Source: Pedobacter sp. Leaf216 (GTDB taxonomy: Bacteria; Bacteroidota; Bacteroidia; Sphingobacteriales; Sphingobacteriaceae). Taken from it: 64,000 nt of DNA. The position numbers were made by a program, and so were the translations under genes. Of the stretch, positions 45,426 through 53,891 are shown piece after piece. The first letter of the stretch is position 1, and the number at the start of each line of letters is the position of its first letter. Where the stretch lies: the NCBI RefSeq assembly GCF_001421515.1, contig NZ_LMKM01000033.1, positions 223,720 through 287,719 of the forward strand, read 5' to 3'. The notes under the pieces were generated by a model, which did no database searches, was not told the origin of the DNA, and saw only the letters and a program-made list of their open reading frames with translations.

Positions 45426-45776
45426 ATGAATTTCAAAGATTTAAGCAACAAAACATTAATTGCTGACAGCGATATTGATTGGGAAGATTTAGGTGCTGGC
45501 GTTAAACGCAAAATTATGGCTTACGATGAAAATTTGATGCTTGTTAAAGTGGCATTTGAAAAAGATGCCATTGGCTCGATTCACAATCATCCTCATTTAC
45601 AAATGAGTTATGTTGCAAAAGGGAGTTTCGAGGTAACAATGGGCGATGATAAGAAGATTTTAAATGAAGGAGACGTTTTCTTTGCCCCTTCTAATATTTT
45701 CCATGGTGTGGTTTGCCTGGAAGATGGATTGTTGATCGATATTTTTAATCCGCATCGGGAAGATTTTTTGAAGTAA
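45426..45776 (+). CDS. single-domain cupin protein
   Basis: A 116-residue cupin. Metal-site motifs are GSIHNHPHLQMSYVAKGSFEV (His cluster plus Glu) and GDVFFAPSNIFHGVVC (second His). Function unknown; such proteins include sugar-sensing or pectin-related cupins. It is flanked on both sides by the same kind of dispersed inverted element. Confidence 0.87.
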   Translation: MNFKDLSNKTLIADSDIDWEDLGAGVKRKIMAYDENLMLVKVAFEKDAIGSIHNHPHLQMSYVAKGSFEVTMGDDKKILNEGDVFFAPSNIFHGVVCLEDGLLIDIFNPHREDFLK

Positions 45777-45783
45777 GACTGGT

Positions 45784-45928
45784 GATCGTCATTTCGAGCG
45801 GACCTGATAGCTATCGGATGCAACGCAGTTGAGAACCACGGAGTGCTCAGCGAAGCTAGATCTATCTAAAGAGCCTTTTTGATTTAGATCTCCCGCTCCA
45901 CTGCGTTCCGGTCGAGATGACGACATTA
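45784..45928. repeat. second inverted pair of the same dispersed element
   Basis: CGTCATTTCGAGCGGACC (from 45788) with the opposing CTGCGTTCCGGTCGAGATGA (to 45922). The left arm carries an extra GATAGCTATCGG palindrome. Flanks the cupin gene downstream. Confidence 0.75.
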
Positions 45929-45977
45929 CGTGTGCAAATCGCTAGGAACCTTACACCCTCAACCTTGCACCTTAAAC

Positions 45978-46537
45978 CTATTCAAAAGTAAACCTCACAT
46001 TTTTATAGCCCAATCCTTCAATAATTGGCTTAAGCACAGTTGTTGCATTAGTTTTGGTTTGCGTTAAATACTCGATTTCTTAACTTCTGCAGTCACCTGT
46101 CTTTCTGCAGCTTTATACGCTTCATCTACCAAACCAGCTTCGCGGAAGAAAGCCATCTTCGTGTCGTAAACACGAGAGTTTTTATGGTCGATTTTTACGT
46201 AACAAATTTCGGGCTGTGGTAAATTTACTACAGCGGTGTCCGCATCAATCTCAATATCTTCGCGGGTAATTTTTGTTAAGTCGATACAGCCTACTGCTTC
46301 GGCTTTAACGATCAATAAAACACTGGCTTCGGGTAAAAAATCCGTTTTATTTTTGTGTTCCAGAACATCGCTGATCTGATACCTTACCAGCTCCAATTTG
46401 CCAATGGCCTCAATTTTCTCAACCAGAAGCTGATGTTTGCTCTCTACAGAGGTATTGATGCTAAACTTTTTAGAGATAAATAAGTATCCTGCAACGATTA
46501 AAATTAACCAGGGTAAGAGGCGAAAAAAGAGCTTCAT
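45978..46537 (-). pseudogene. DUF4230 domain membrane protein, frameshifted near its 3' end
   Basis: The intact frame from 46537 has an N-terminal membrane anchor (FFRLLPWLILIVAGYLFI) and most of a DUF4230 domain. It then reads ...TAEVKKSSI and stops at 46064. In the neighbouring frame the sequence continues EYLTQTKTNATTVLKPIIEG, then LGYKNVRFTFE and a stop at 45978. That is the expected C-terminus of this family. The join lies near 46072-46080 and needs one inserted base in the gene. Either a recent one-base deletion or a sequencing error is possible. No slippery heptamer is visible at the site, so programmed frameshifting is unlikely. Family function is unknown. Confidence 0.82.
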
Positions 46538-46671
46538 ATTTTAAAAAAATAGGGTACCAACATTTGTGTATTTAATCTGTTGCACAATAATTAATCCATA
46601 AATCTTCAATTCTATTTTTTTGGCAGAAGATTTGTAATACCAATATCACACACAAATAAAAACTAATCAAC

Positions 46672-47082
46672 ATGAAAAAATTTACCATCTTAATGCTTTG
46701 CATTGCCACACTAGGTCTGGCTTCTTGCAAAAAAGAACCAATTGTTCAATCTAGCAATGCAATTTTAACCGTGGTTAAAGATGTATCTACTAATGCCTGG
46801 GTATTGAGTAATGACGGCAAAACATTCTCCGCTGATATTGCCGTTCCCCAGATCGATCAGTACCATATTGACAATGAAGGAACTTTGGTTTACATTTCAT
46901 ACAATAACGGTGCAAGTTATATCGCATTACCTTTTGTTTATAATGTAGATGCCTATAGCTATGAAGTATATAACGGTGGAGTATCTATCGATGTACAAAG
47001 TTCAGATTATCAAGCAACAACTCCGATTAAACCTACATCAACTGTAAGGGTAAAAATTGTGCTTGTTGGAAATGATTTATAG
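46672..47082 (+). CDS. hypothetical lipoprotein
   Basis: A 136-residue lipoprotein with signal KKFTILMLCIATLGLASC (lipobox LASC, Cys19). The mature part is beta-rich, has no recognised domain and repeats patterns such as YEVYNGGVSIDVQSSDY. Small lipoproteins of this shape are frequent in Sphingobacteriaceae. A terminator begins 16 nt after the stop and overlaps the 3' end of the convergent ABC gene. Confidence 0.75.
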   Translation: MKKFTILMLCIATLGLASCKKEPIVQSSNAILTVVKDVSTNAWVLSNDGKTFSADIAVPQIDQYHIDNEGTLVYISYNNGASYIALPFVYNVDAYSYEVYNGGVSIDVQSSDYQATTPIKPTSTVRVKIVLVGNDL

Positions 47083-47087
47083 GTAAT

Positions 47088-48080
47088 TTAAAACTCTAAA
47101 AAACGACTGATGTTCAGCTGAACGTGGTCGTTTTTTTTATGTTCTCCCCTATTTAGTTGTAATGCGCGGATATTCACACCATTTCGTTCCAACAGCAACT
47201 CATCATAAAAACCTTTATAGTATACATCTTTTACTTCAAAACGCCTGCTATTCCAGTTGCTGCTGGTTTCAGCCCATTCTGGATAAAATACAACGAATTC
47301 TTTTTCAGTTTTTAAACCGATTTTTTCGGCATCGGCTTTAGGTAAAACAACTGCGTTACCTAAAATTTGAGCAGTGTAAATGTGTTTTGGATGCTGGTAA
47401 ATTTCAGATGGCTTGCCCGTTTGTAATAACTCGCCGTTTTTTATAATCAGTAATTGATCGGCCAGGAATAAACCATCAGCAGGGTCGTGTGAAACCAAAA
47501 TTACGGTAACACCAGTTTCTGAAGCTACACGCTTAATATCGGCACGCAGCTGGTTTTTAAGCAGCGCATCAACCTGACTAAAAGGTTCATCCAGCAATAA
47601 AACCTGGGTATCTGCAACCATTGCTTTGGCTATGGCTACACGCTGCTGCTCCCCACCACTTAACTCGATGATTTTTTTATTTTGCAGCGGTAAAATCCGA
47701 AGGTGCTCCATAATTTGAAGCGTTTTTTCGGCTTTGGTTTTTAGGTCGGTATTCGATAGCTGTGAGGCAATATTATCGTAAACTTTCGCATAAATATTTA
47801 GCGAAAAATCCTGCGTAACCATTTTCATCTGTTTGTGGCCTGGAATCAATTGTTCATCAGGCCCCTTAACCCTTTGATCTTCGAAAAATATTTCACCTGA
47901 ATCGGTTTTTAACAGCCCATAAATAGATTTAAGTAAGGTAGATTTACCGCTACCACTCTCGCCGATAATGGCAACTACATCACCTCTTTTAATGTCAAAA
48001 CTTACATTTTTGATTCCACCGGCCTGCTCTGCCTGATATTGTTTGGTTAAATTTTTAACGCTGATTAGGGTATTGCTCAC
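47088..48080 (-). CDS. ABC transporter ATP-binding protein with TOBE-like tail
   Basis: About 330 residues. Walker A GESGSGKSTLL, Q-loop VTQDFSLNIYAKV, signature LSGGEQQRVAIAKAM, Walker B VLLLDEPFSQVD and H-loop LVSHDPAD are all present. A C-terminal beta-rich extension (about 240-330) resembles the TOBE regulatory domain of PotA/AfuC-type importers. No permease or binding protein is adjacent. I prefer a GTG start at 48080 directly before SNTLISVKNLTKQY. An ATG 13 codons earlier (48119) would add a proline-rich stretch foreign to the family. Confidence 0.87.
   Translation of the reverse strand: MSNTLISVKNLTKQYQAEQAGGIKNVSFDIKRGDVVAIIGESGSGKSTLLKSIYGLLKTDSGEIFFEDQRVKGPDEQLIPGHKQMKMVTQDFSLNIYAKVYDNIASQLSNTDLKTKAEKTLQIMEHLRILPLQNKKIIELSGGEQQRVAIAKAMVADTQVLLLDEPFSQVDALLKNQLRADIKRVASETGVTVILVSHDPADGLFLADQLLIIKNGELLQTGKPSEIYQHPKHIYTAQILGNAVVLPKADAEKIGLKTEKEFVVFYPEWAETSSNWNSRRFEVKDVYYKGFYDELLLERNGVNIRALQLNRGEHKKNDHVQLNISRFLEF
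47098..47138 (+). terminator. intrinsic terminator of the lipoprotein gene, inside the ABC gene 3' end
   Basis: AAAAAACGAC and GTCGTTTTTTTT form the outer stem and GTTCAGCTGAAC the inner one. The whole hairpin lies within the last codons of the convergent ABC gene, where the repeated A/T encode Lys and Phe residues. It could serve both directions. Confidence 0.75.
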
Positions 48081-48212
48081 GTGGTAAAGATAAGAAAAAG
48101 GCGGAGGGTTTTGAGGCAAAGGGTATAAGGTTACAACTTGTATAATTGTTAATATTTTATTTAGAGATTCCCAAAAACGGTAATTATCTTTAAATCAAAT
48201 AAATACAAAGAC

Positions 48213-48362
48213 ATGAAGGCTAAAATCACACTAATTCTTGATGATGCTGTTATAGAGCAGGCTAAAATTTATGCGGAAGAGCGAGGAATAAGTTTAGATG
48301 AATTTATGGAGAATTGCTTTAAGTCTTTGATCGATGAGAATAATCCTACTGAAACAATATAA
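48213..48362 (+). CDS. DUF6364-like small antitoxin-type protein
   Basis: A 49-residue frame. Its start, MKAKITLILDDAVIEQAKIY, and the next part, AEERGISLDEFMENCFKSLI, follow the pattern of DUF6364 ribbon-helix-helix antitoxin-like proteins: a basic first strand, then two helices. A terminator follows. Unlike typical members it has no toxin gene beside it. Transcribed between two convergent/divergent minus-strand genes. Confidence 0.7.
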   Translation: MKAKITLILDDAVIEQAKIYAEERGISLDEFMENCFKSLIDENNPTETI

Positions 48363-48368
48363 CAAAAA

Positions 48369-48403
48369 ATCCTGTCTCGCCTAACCGAAACAGGATCTGT
48401 TTT
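48369..48403 (+). terminator. intrinsic terminator of the DUF6364-like gene
   Basis: ATCCTGT (48369-48375) pairs with ACAGGAT (48390-48396), with TCG...CGA inside and a T-rich tail. It starts 7 nt after the stop. Confidence 0.7.
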
Positions 48404-48440
48404 ATTTGTGCATTAAGTCCCCTTTAGGGGATTTAGGGGT

Positions 48441-49226
48441 TTAATTTAATCCGAAGGTAACCCCGAAGCTCATATTTTTTAAGCCAGCTTGTTGCGAAGT
48501 TGTAAACATATCGTTAAAGTAATATTTGGTAAATAATCCTATACCACCATAGCCAAATCTAACTGTACCACCGTAACGAACCGATTGAAAATGGTAACTA
48601 TCATATTGTTTTTCTTTGCCGCGTTCTTCACTAATCTGTTTAATTTTTCCGTTTAACAAAAAGCTAACTTCCGGACCTAACACTAGGTAAAATCTTTTAC
48701 CGTTTTTGTTTTCGCTCGTACGGAATTCAAAGTTTAACGGAATGTGCACATAGCTGCTTGAAAAGCGGTTTTTAGAAAAATGTATTGGAGATTGATCAGT
48801 ATAAACAAACTCGTTAGAATTTTTAGCGATCGTAATGTCTTTTCTTAAACGAATTAAGGTCCAATCGAAACCACCGGCTACATAAACTTTAAAGTTAGAA
48901 TTAAAACGGTAGCCAAACTGTAGGATATCGAAAGAGAAAGTACTTGTTTTTCCCCCTTTGTAATCTAAAAAGTCATTATTCGGAGATAAATTAAAACTTC
49001 CATTGTCTATTAGTCTTGAGAATCCCCAATCTACCCTTGTAAAAGTAATTCCACCTACAAAGCGGCCTTTTTTAGCTGAATCGGCTGATTTTGTTTTAAT
49101 CATAATACCATGACCTTCGCTGTAATCCATTTTCTTTTTGGTACTATCTTGTTGTGCAAAAGCACCTGGAGCCATAACACTGGCAAGCCCGCTTACCAAA
49201 AGTGTTGTAAATATTAGACGTTTCAT
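48441..49226 (-). CDS. outer-membrane beta-barrel protein
   Basis: 261 residues with a clear Sec signal (cleavage after GAFAQ, about residue 25). The remainder alternates polar and aromatic residues as in small porin-like barrels (GGITFTRVDWGFSR; FDILQFGYRFNSNFKVYVAGG; YVHIPLNFEFRT; FYLVLGPEVSFLL) and ends in GVTFGLN. This is the common Bacteroidota PorT/opacity-like barrel group; exact role unknown. It lies downstream of an ECF sigma and its putative anti-sigma on the same strand and may be their target. Confidence 0.8.
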   Translation of the reverse strand: MKRLIFTTLLVSGLASVMAPGAFAQQDSTKKKMDYSEGHGIMIKTKSADSAKKGRFVGGITFTRVDWGFSRLIDNGSFNLSPNNDFLDYKGGKTSTFSFDILQFGYRFNSNFKVYVAGGFDWTLIRLRKDITIAKNSNEFVYTDQSPIHFSKNRFSSSYVHIPLNFEFRTSENKNGKRFYLVLGPEVSFLLNGKIKQISEERGKEKQYDSYHFQSVRYGGTVRFGYGGIGLFTKYYFNDMFTTSQQAGLKNMSFGVTFGLN

Positions 49227-49337
49227 ATATGTGTGTATTATTGAATTATGGAGTGAGTGAATTATTGAATGTTAGAAAGTTTAATGTAATATTTAAGGTT
49301 ATGATACTAGCAACTATGAACTGATAATGAAAACTGA

Positions 49338-50090
49338 TTACTTCTTGCGTTTTCCTATTTTAAACGGACCGATATTGATTGATGATAAAGAAGAGTCGTC
49401 ATCATCAGTACGGAACTGAATTAACTTATCTTTTCTTTTATCCATTTTATTAACGATCAGATTCACTACGTCGCCAACATTACGGATATTTTTGATACTC
49501 TGTTCATTATCGTTAATGGCTTCATCTGTTTTAACAGGTGTTGCAATAGCCGCGGTTACAACTTCTTGTTTTGGCTGTAAAATCGCCTCTTCAATTTTTG
49601 TCTTGATGTCTTTTTTAGGCTCATCTACTTTAGCTATGTTTGTTTCTTGCTTTTGCATTTCAGGAGCCGTAACAATGCTTTTTTGCTCCACAACTGGCTT
49701 AACCTTTTGTTTTACCTTTGTTTTGGCAATAGCACTTATCGCTTTACGTTCAACTGGTAAAACTGGTGCAATATTTTCTATTATTTTAGTTGCTGTATCT
49801 ATAACAACTGGTAACTGCGTTTCTGGCTTTGTTTTTTCAATGGAGTTATTGGCCAGTTGTTTGCTTTCAATCGTGCTATAATGTTGCTGATAAATTAAAA
49901 TACCAATGGTGGCGATCAATAACACGGCTGCTGCTGATAGCCAGTAAATTGGCACGATTCTTTTTTTCTTAGGTGTTATTTCGCTTTCAATATTGCTCCA
50001 TAAATCTCTAGAAGGTGTTACTTCAGCATCAGCAAAAGCATCCTTAAATAACTGATCAAAATCCTTATCCCGTATAGGTTGCATAACCAA
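49338..50090 (-). CDS. membrane-anchored probable anti-sigma factor
   Basis: 250 residues. The cytoplasmic start (DKDFDQLFKDAFADAEVTPSRDLWSNIE) is the short motif seen in Bacteroidota anti-sigma-like proteins. One transmembrane helix follows (YWLSAAAVLLIATIGILIYQQ, about 49-69), then a long Lys/Glu/Pro-rich extracytoplasmic tail. Its start overlaps the 3' end of the ECF sigma gene by 26 bp (20 bp if the second ATG is used), which supports functional coupling. No catalytic domain is seen. Confidence 0.75.
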   Translation of the reverse strand: MVMQPIRDKDFDQLFKDAFADAEVTPSRDLWSNIESEITPKKKRIVPIYWLSAAAVLLIATIGILIYQQHYSTIESKQLANNSIEKTKPETQLPVVIDTATKIIENIAPVLPVERKAISAIAKTKVKQKVKPVVEQKSIVTAPEMQKQETNIAKVDEPKKDIKTKIEEAILQPKQEVVTAAIATPVKTDEAINDNEQSIKNIRNVGDVVNLIVNKMDKRKDKLIQFRTDDDDSSLSSINIGPFKIGKRKK

Positions 50091-50634
50091 ATCCCTCCAT
50101 TTTTATAATTTCTTCTTTTAATATTGCTCTTGCTCTTGATAATTGCGATTTACTCGCGCCTTCTGAGATACCAAGCGTTTCTCCAATTTCTTTGTGCGAA
50201 TAACCTTCTATCACGTACATGTTAAAAACCATGCGGTAACCATCTGCCAGTTTTTGTATTACCTTCATTAAATCCTGCATCCCTAAAGTGCCAAAATCAA
50301 ATCCGGTTGATGGCTGTTCGTAAGCTTCATCTATTTCTACCACATTTAAGCTGCGTAAATTTTTACGGTAACTTTCAATTGCAGTATTTACCATAACCCT
50401 TCTAATCCAGCCTTCAAAAGAACCATCCCCTCTATACTCCTTAATTTTCTGAAAAATTTTAATGTACCCCATTTGCAGCACATCTTCTGCCTCCATTCTA
50501 TCTTTTGCGTAGCGCATGCATACGGCCAACATTTTCGATGCAGTTTGCTTGTAAAGCAGCTCCTGCATCTTCCGGTCGCCAGCTTTGCAGCCTTCCATCA
50601 AATCGTTTATCGTATAGCTTCGCGTCAATTTCAT
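50065..50634 (-). CDS. ECF RNA polymerase sigma factor
   Basis: 189 residues. Region 2: LLYKQTASKMLAVCMRYAKD with MEAEDVLQMGYIKIFQKI. Region 4: LPDGYRMVF-like ADGYRMVFNMYVIEGYSHKE with the helix-turn-helix IGETLGISEGASKSQLSRAR. It is a different lineage from the FecI-like factor at 23.5 kb. It should act with the overlapping membrane protein to control an envelope response. Confidence 0.93.
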   Translation of the reverse strand: MKLTRSYTINDLMEGCKAGDRKMQELLYKQTASKMLAVCMRYAKDRMEAEDVLQMGYIKIFQKIKEYRGDGSFEGWIRRVMVNTAIESYRKNLRSLNVVEIDEAYEQPSTGFDFGTLGMQDLMKVIQKLADGYRMVFNMYVIEGYSHKEIGETLGISEGASKSQLSRARAILKEEIIKMEGFGYATYTG

Positions 50635-50975
50635 TGTGTGTTTGTATATAGAAGATGGGCAATTACAAACAATGGTTGCATGAGGAGAGAAAAAAAGTTA
50701 AATAAAGTTAAAATCGTTACTCTACCTATTGATAATCAATAAGATATAGTTAAAATAAATTTCAAGAAAGATATAAATTTTATTTGAAAATGAACATGCA
50801 GTATTTCATCGGGAGCAGCAGTCCCGCTATTCGCTACTTCCGATGAAAAATCGGAATCGCTGCTATCGGGTTTAAAAACCATGGAACAGTTTAAAAATAA
50901 AAAACCTCGCAGGTTTTGAAAACCTGCGAGGTTTGAAATCGGGTATGGGTTTAATCACCCTAAGCGTTATACCTC
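50635..50975. other. intergenic region with a REP-like element and a terminator
   Basis: Upstream of the ECF sigma. An inverted element covers 50809-50870 (TTCCGATGAAAAATCGGAA at its core, flanked by ATCGGGAG/CTATCGGG). A terminator stem is at 50902-50934. No gene seen. Confidence 0.55.
50902..50934 (-). terminator. terminator of the 50976-52133 gene
   Basis: AAACCTCGCAGGTTTT and AAAACCTGCGAGGTTT form a near-perfect long stem. The minus-strand side ends in a T-rich run. Confidence 0.75.
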
Positions 50976-52133
50976 TTACTGCTCATTTTTCTTCACCTTA
51001 AACAATTTGAAATCCTGTTTGTAGGTCAAAAAGAATGAATGGTTAAACTGAAGCTGTTTATCGGTATGGTCTAAATCTATATGTGGCTCAAAACGAACAT
51101 CAAGGTATAAATGTGGAATCAGCTCTTTTTGGTAAGCATAACGCAAGGAAACAATGTTTCTGGCACTTTGCTTTAAGCCCGGGCTATATAGGTTATCAGA
51201 AACAGATTCGTAAAGCGGCATACCTTTAATTGAAATGAAGTTATTTCCTTTCCAGTATGAAGCTACTAAACTTCCCCATTTACTTTCTACACCTGCATTT
51301 AACCATAAACCAAAGCCATCTTGGTAAGCTCTTCTTTTATCTGGTGAAAAATCTTTATACACCGCAATATAGTTATCGGTATATACCTGTTTAATATTGG
51401 TATTAATTGCTTTATGCAGCTTTAAACCAGTTGCACCATTAAACATGGTGGTAATTGGAATTTCTTTCAGCACATCAATTTGCCCACCCTGGTGGAATGC
51501 TAAAAACTGTGCTGGTAAACTAAATTTCCATCCATTACCTTCCGCAATGGTACTTTCGGTAGATAACCCACCAATAATTTCTTCTTTAGCAGGATCACCT
51601 TTGTAAATCATTTTTTGCCAGGCAATCCAGGCATCCAATGTAAACTTTTTACGCTCTACCAATAATTGTGTACCATATTCAATCGGTGTAGTTATCGTCC
51701 TTTCAAAATCGTATAAAGGCTCGATATATTTGTGCTGAATGTTACCTTCTAAACTTCCGAAAATTAAAGTGAGGTTTCTTTTATGGTATTTAACACTGAA
51801 TAATGGTTTCGCATCAGAAATTCCGTTTCTACCAAAATCCTTTCTTATAGAAGCACCTGCGGTAATTGCCAGATTTGGATGTGCATAATAAACGATTTGA
51901 GGCTGCAACTGCGTTCCGTACAATGTATAACCATCATGAAAATCGTTGGTATACTCGTAATTACGGACAAAATTTAAATTGTAAAAATTGAAATGAACCT
52001 CATTGGTTAAACTGCTATCCGGACGGATTCTGTTTTCGAAAGCCGATTGATTAAACTGAGCTGAAGCAAAATAAGAACTGAGGAGAAAAGTTATTAATAG
52101 TGAGGTCCTTTTCAGACCTGGGCTTGTAAACAT
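50976..52133 (-). CDS. outer-membrane protein of unknown function
   Basis: 385 residues with a signal peptide (SLLITFLLSSYFASAQ, cleaved about residue 26). The rest is a predicted beta-barrel with aromatic girdles (FNFYNLNFVRNYEY, LTLIFGSLEGNIQHKY, LDAWIAWQKMIYKG, FFLTYKQDFKLFKVKKNEQ). I do not recognise a named family. It is a single gene in its own unit, 103 bp or more from neighbours. Confidence 0.72.
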   Translation of the reverse strand: MFTSPGLKRTSLLITFLLSSYFASAQFNQSAFENRIRPDSSLTNEVHFNFYNLNFVRNYEYTNDFHDGYTLYGTQLQPQIVYYAHPNLAITAGASIRKDFGRNGISDAKPLFSVKYHKRNLTLIFGSLEGNIQHKYIEPLYDFERTITTPIEYGTQLLVERKKFTLDAWIAWQKMIYKGDPAKEEIIGGLSTESTIAEGNGWKFSLPAQFLAFHQGGQIDVLKEIPITTMFNGATGLKLHKAINTNIKQVYTDNYIAVYKDFSPDKRRAYQDGFGLWLNAGVESKWGSLVASYWKGNNFISIKGMPLYESVSDNLYSPGLKQSARNIVSLRYAYQKELIPHLYLDVRFEPHIDLDHTDKQLQFNHSFFLTYKQDFKLFKVKKNEQ

Positions 52134-52312
52134 GTGCTTGGATTTTATCGCCCAAATTTAGAATAGTTTTTGGTTTATTTAACCGCAAAGCACGCGAAGT
52201 TTACGCAAAGGAAACAAAGTTAATCGGGTTAACCACCAAGGCACAAAAAACACAAAGTTTGCAATACGCTCAATTAGAAATAAAATTGTTGGTTATATAC
52301 TATGGCTAAAAA

Positions 52313-52873
52313 TTATTCGCCACGCTTTTTACGGTAGTTTTTATACAGTTTAACTGCAATCATAATGGCCATTGCAACGCCCATTATTCCGATTAAACCA
52401 TAAATCCAATTAATTGCACTTTTAAGAATTACAATAAATACAATCGCAATCATAAATATTGTAGCCAATTCGCGCCATAATCTTAATTGAAAGCTAGTTA
52501 ATTTATATTGGTCGTTTTTAAGCTGTTTAACGATGTTTTGACAAACGAAATGATAGATGAGCAATCCGATTACAAAACCAAGCTTAACCCACATCCAGTC
52601 GGCCTGGAGCAAACCTTGGTTTAATGTGAGCATAGCAACTCCCGCCAAAACAGAAATAATCATTGCTGGTGTAGCAATAATTTTCCATAAAGTGGCTTCC
52701 ATTTTAACAAACTGTTTTTGAAGAATACTCTTTTCAGGTTCAGGTTTATCCTTCGCTTCGGTATGGTAAATAAAAAGACTTAGGATGTAAAACAGTCCTG
52801 CCATCCAGCTAATCACGAATACGATATGTACTGCTTTGAAATATTGGTAATATGGCAATAAGGTTTCGATCAT
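52313..52873 (-). CDS. hemJ: protoporphyrinogen IX oxidase HemJ (CopD-like membrane protein)
   Basis: 186 residues with four or five membrane helices. The N-terminal KAVHIVFVISWMAGLFYI and IYHTEAK supply the conserved histidines of HemJ, and LQADWMWVKLGFVIGLLIYH gives the conserved Trp/Lys/His in the third helix. It should oxidise protoporphyrinogen IX in the inner membrane. The location at the end of a heme gene run supports HemJ over a copper-resistance role. Its ATG overlaps the stop of the zeta-toxin-like gene (TAATG). Confidence 0.85.
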   Translation of the reverse strand: MIETLLPYYQYFKAVHIVFVISWMAGLFYILSLFIYHTEAKDKPEPEKSILQKQFVKMEATLWKIIATPAMIISVLAGVAMLTLNQGLLQADWMWVKLGFVIGLLIYHFVCQNIVKQLKNDQYKLTSFQLRLWRELATIFMIAIVFIVILKSAINWIYGLIGIMGVAMAIMIAVKLYKNYRKKRGE

Positions 52874-53613
52874 TATTTAATTTTATTCAGGATATAGGTA
52901 TCAATCCAATTTGGGATATCGGTAAGTTGTAGATCTAATATGCCATCACAAATTTCGCCAACATAATTCTGTGTGTCGGAATTGTCCCAAAGATAAGTTT
53001 GATCCACCTTTTTAAGCATATCAATTAATAAGTCCATTGTCAAAAAATAGCGCTTTTCAACCTTTTCTGCATCAACCAAATGTCCTCCTTTCAAAACTCG
53101 ATCCCTTACTCGTTCCACATTCATCTTTGGTGTTTCTGTACCAATAAAGTAAAGATATACCTTATAGTTATTAAGATGAGCAAAATCAATAAGATCTAAT
53201 TTCGAGGGGTGTGAAAAAACCGTTTCAAAGCTAAATGACTTTTTAGTTTCAATTAATGAGTATCGAATAAAATCAGCGATAATGGCAAAATGATAAGAAT
53301 TATAAATTGTTGAGCCAGATAGGGCTTTCACAATAACATTTTCTCTTACAGCCAAGTTCCAGGTATTTTGGTTAAATCCAGCTTTTATGAAAAGTCCATT
53401 TTTAAAGCAAAACGATTCAAAATCTTCATTAGTAGCGTCGATTTCAAAATTAGATAAATTTAAAAAATTCCTTTTTGTAAATTCTTCTTCCAATAAATCT
53501 GCATTAACAAAAATACGGGTAGAGAAATAGCTTGATTTTATAGAATCAAACAAAGTTGTTTTGCCAGAACCATTTGGTCCTGCAAAAATCCTTAATTTGG
53601 GCTGTTTGAGCAT
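52873..53613 (-). CDS. zeta-toxin-like P-loop kinase
   Basis: 246 residues. Walker A is FAGPNGSGKTTLFD (about 11-24). FVNADLLEEEF matches the nucleotide/substrate segment of zeta toxins, and SFETVFSHPSKLDLI is their hallmark second motif (S/T-x-E-T-x-x-S). RVRDRVLKGGHLVDAEKVEKRY holds the family arginines. Zeta toxins phosphorylate UDP-sugar precursors of peptidoglycan; solitary chromosomal homologues often have unknown activity. It overlaps its upstream partner and hemJ downstream, each by a TAATG junction. Confidence 0.82.
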   Translation of the reverse strand: MLKQPKLRIFAGPNGSGKTTLFDSIKSSYFSTRIFVNADLLEEEFTKRNFLNLSNFEIDATNEDFESFCFKNGLFIKAGFNQNTWNLAVRENVIVKALSGSTIYNSYHFAIIADFIRYSLIETKKSFSFETVFSHPSKLDLIDFAHLNNYKVYLYFIGTETPKMNVERVRDRVLKGGHLVDAEKVEKRYFLTMDLLIDMLKKVDQTYLWDNSDTQNYVGEICDGILDLQLTDIPNWIDTYILNKIK

Positions 53614-53846
53614 TAAAAAAGCTTAATTCTCTTAACAGAAACTCTTCTTTTTTTAAAATTACCCTCTGCTATCTTAACAATGTCACCATTATTAAATGTT
53701 CTATAAACGCCATCTGCTTTTACTTCTGTTCTACCTAAATTTAAAGCATCAACAACCCTTAGAACATCTTCCATCTTCTTATTAACTGCTTTAATTAATT
53801 GTTTAATTGGCAGTTTATCCTCATCATTTAACGATTTAACAGTCAT
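53613..53846 (-). CDS. small partner protein of the zeta-toxin-like kinase (candidate antitoxin)
   Basis: 77 residues: an acidic N-terminal helix region (LNDEDKLPIKQLIKAVNKKMEDVLRV) and a basic C-terminal end (FKKRRVSVKRIKLF). I do not recognise the family. Its stop overlaps the start of the kinase gene, the usual antitoxin-first order. It lies 45 bp after hemE. No epsilon-type fold can be claimed from sequence alone. Confidence 0.65.
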   Translation of the reverse strand: MTVKSLNDEDKLPIKQLIKAVNKKMEDVLRVVDALNLGRTEVKADGVYRTFNNGDIVKIAEGNFKKRRVSVKRIKLF

Positions 53847-53891
53847 GCTATTTCAGATATAAAGCTAATATACAAAAATCAAATGATTCAG

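Noticed and set aside
46064..46090. Programmed -1 frameshift in the DUF4230 gene
   Set aside because: No slippery heptamer or downstream stem is visible at the join, so loss of a base is simpler.
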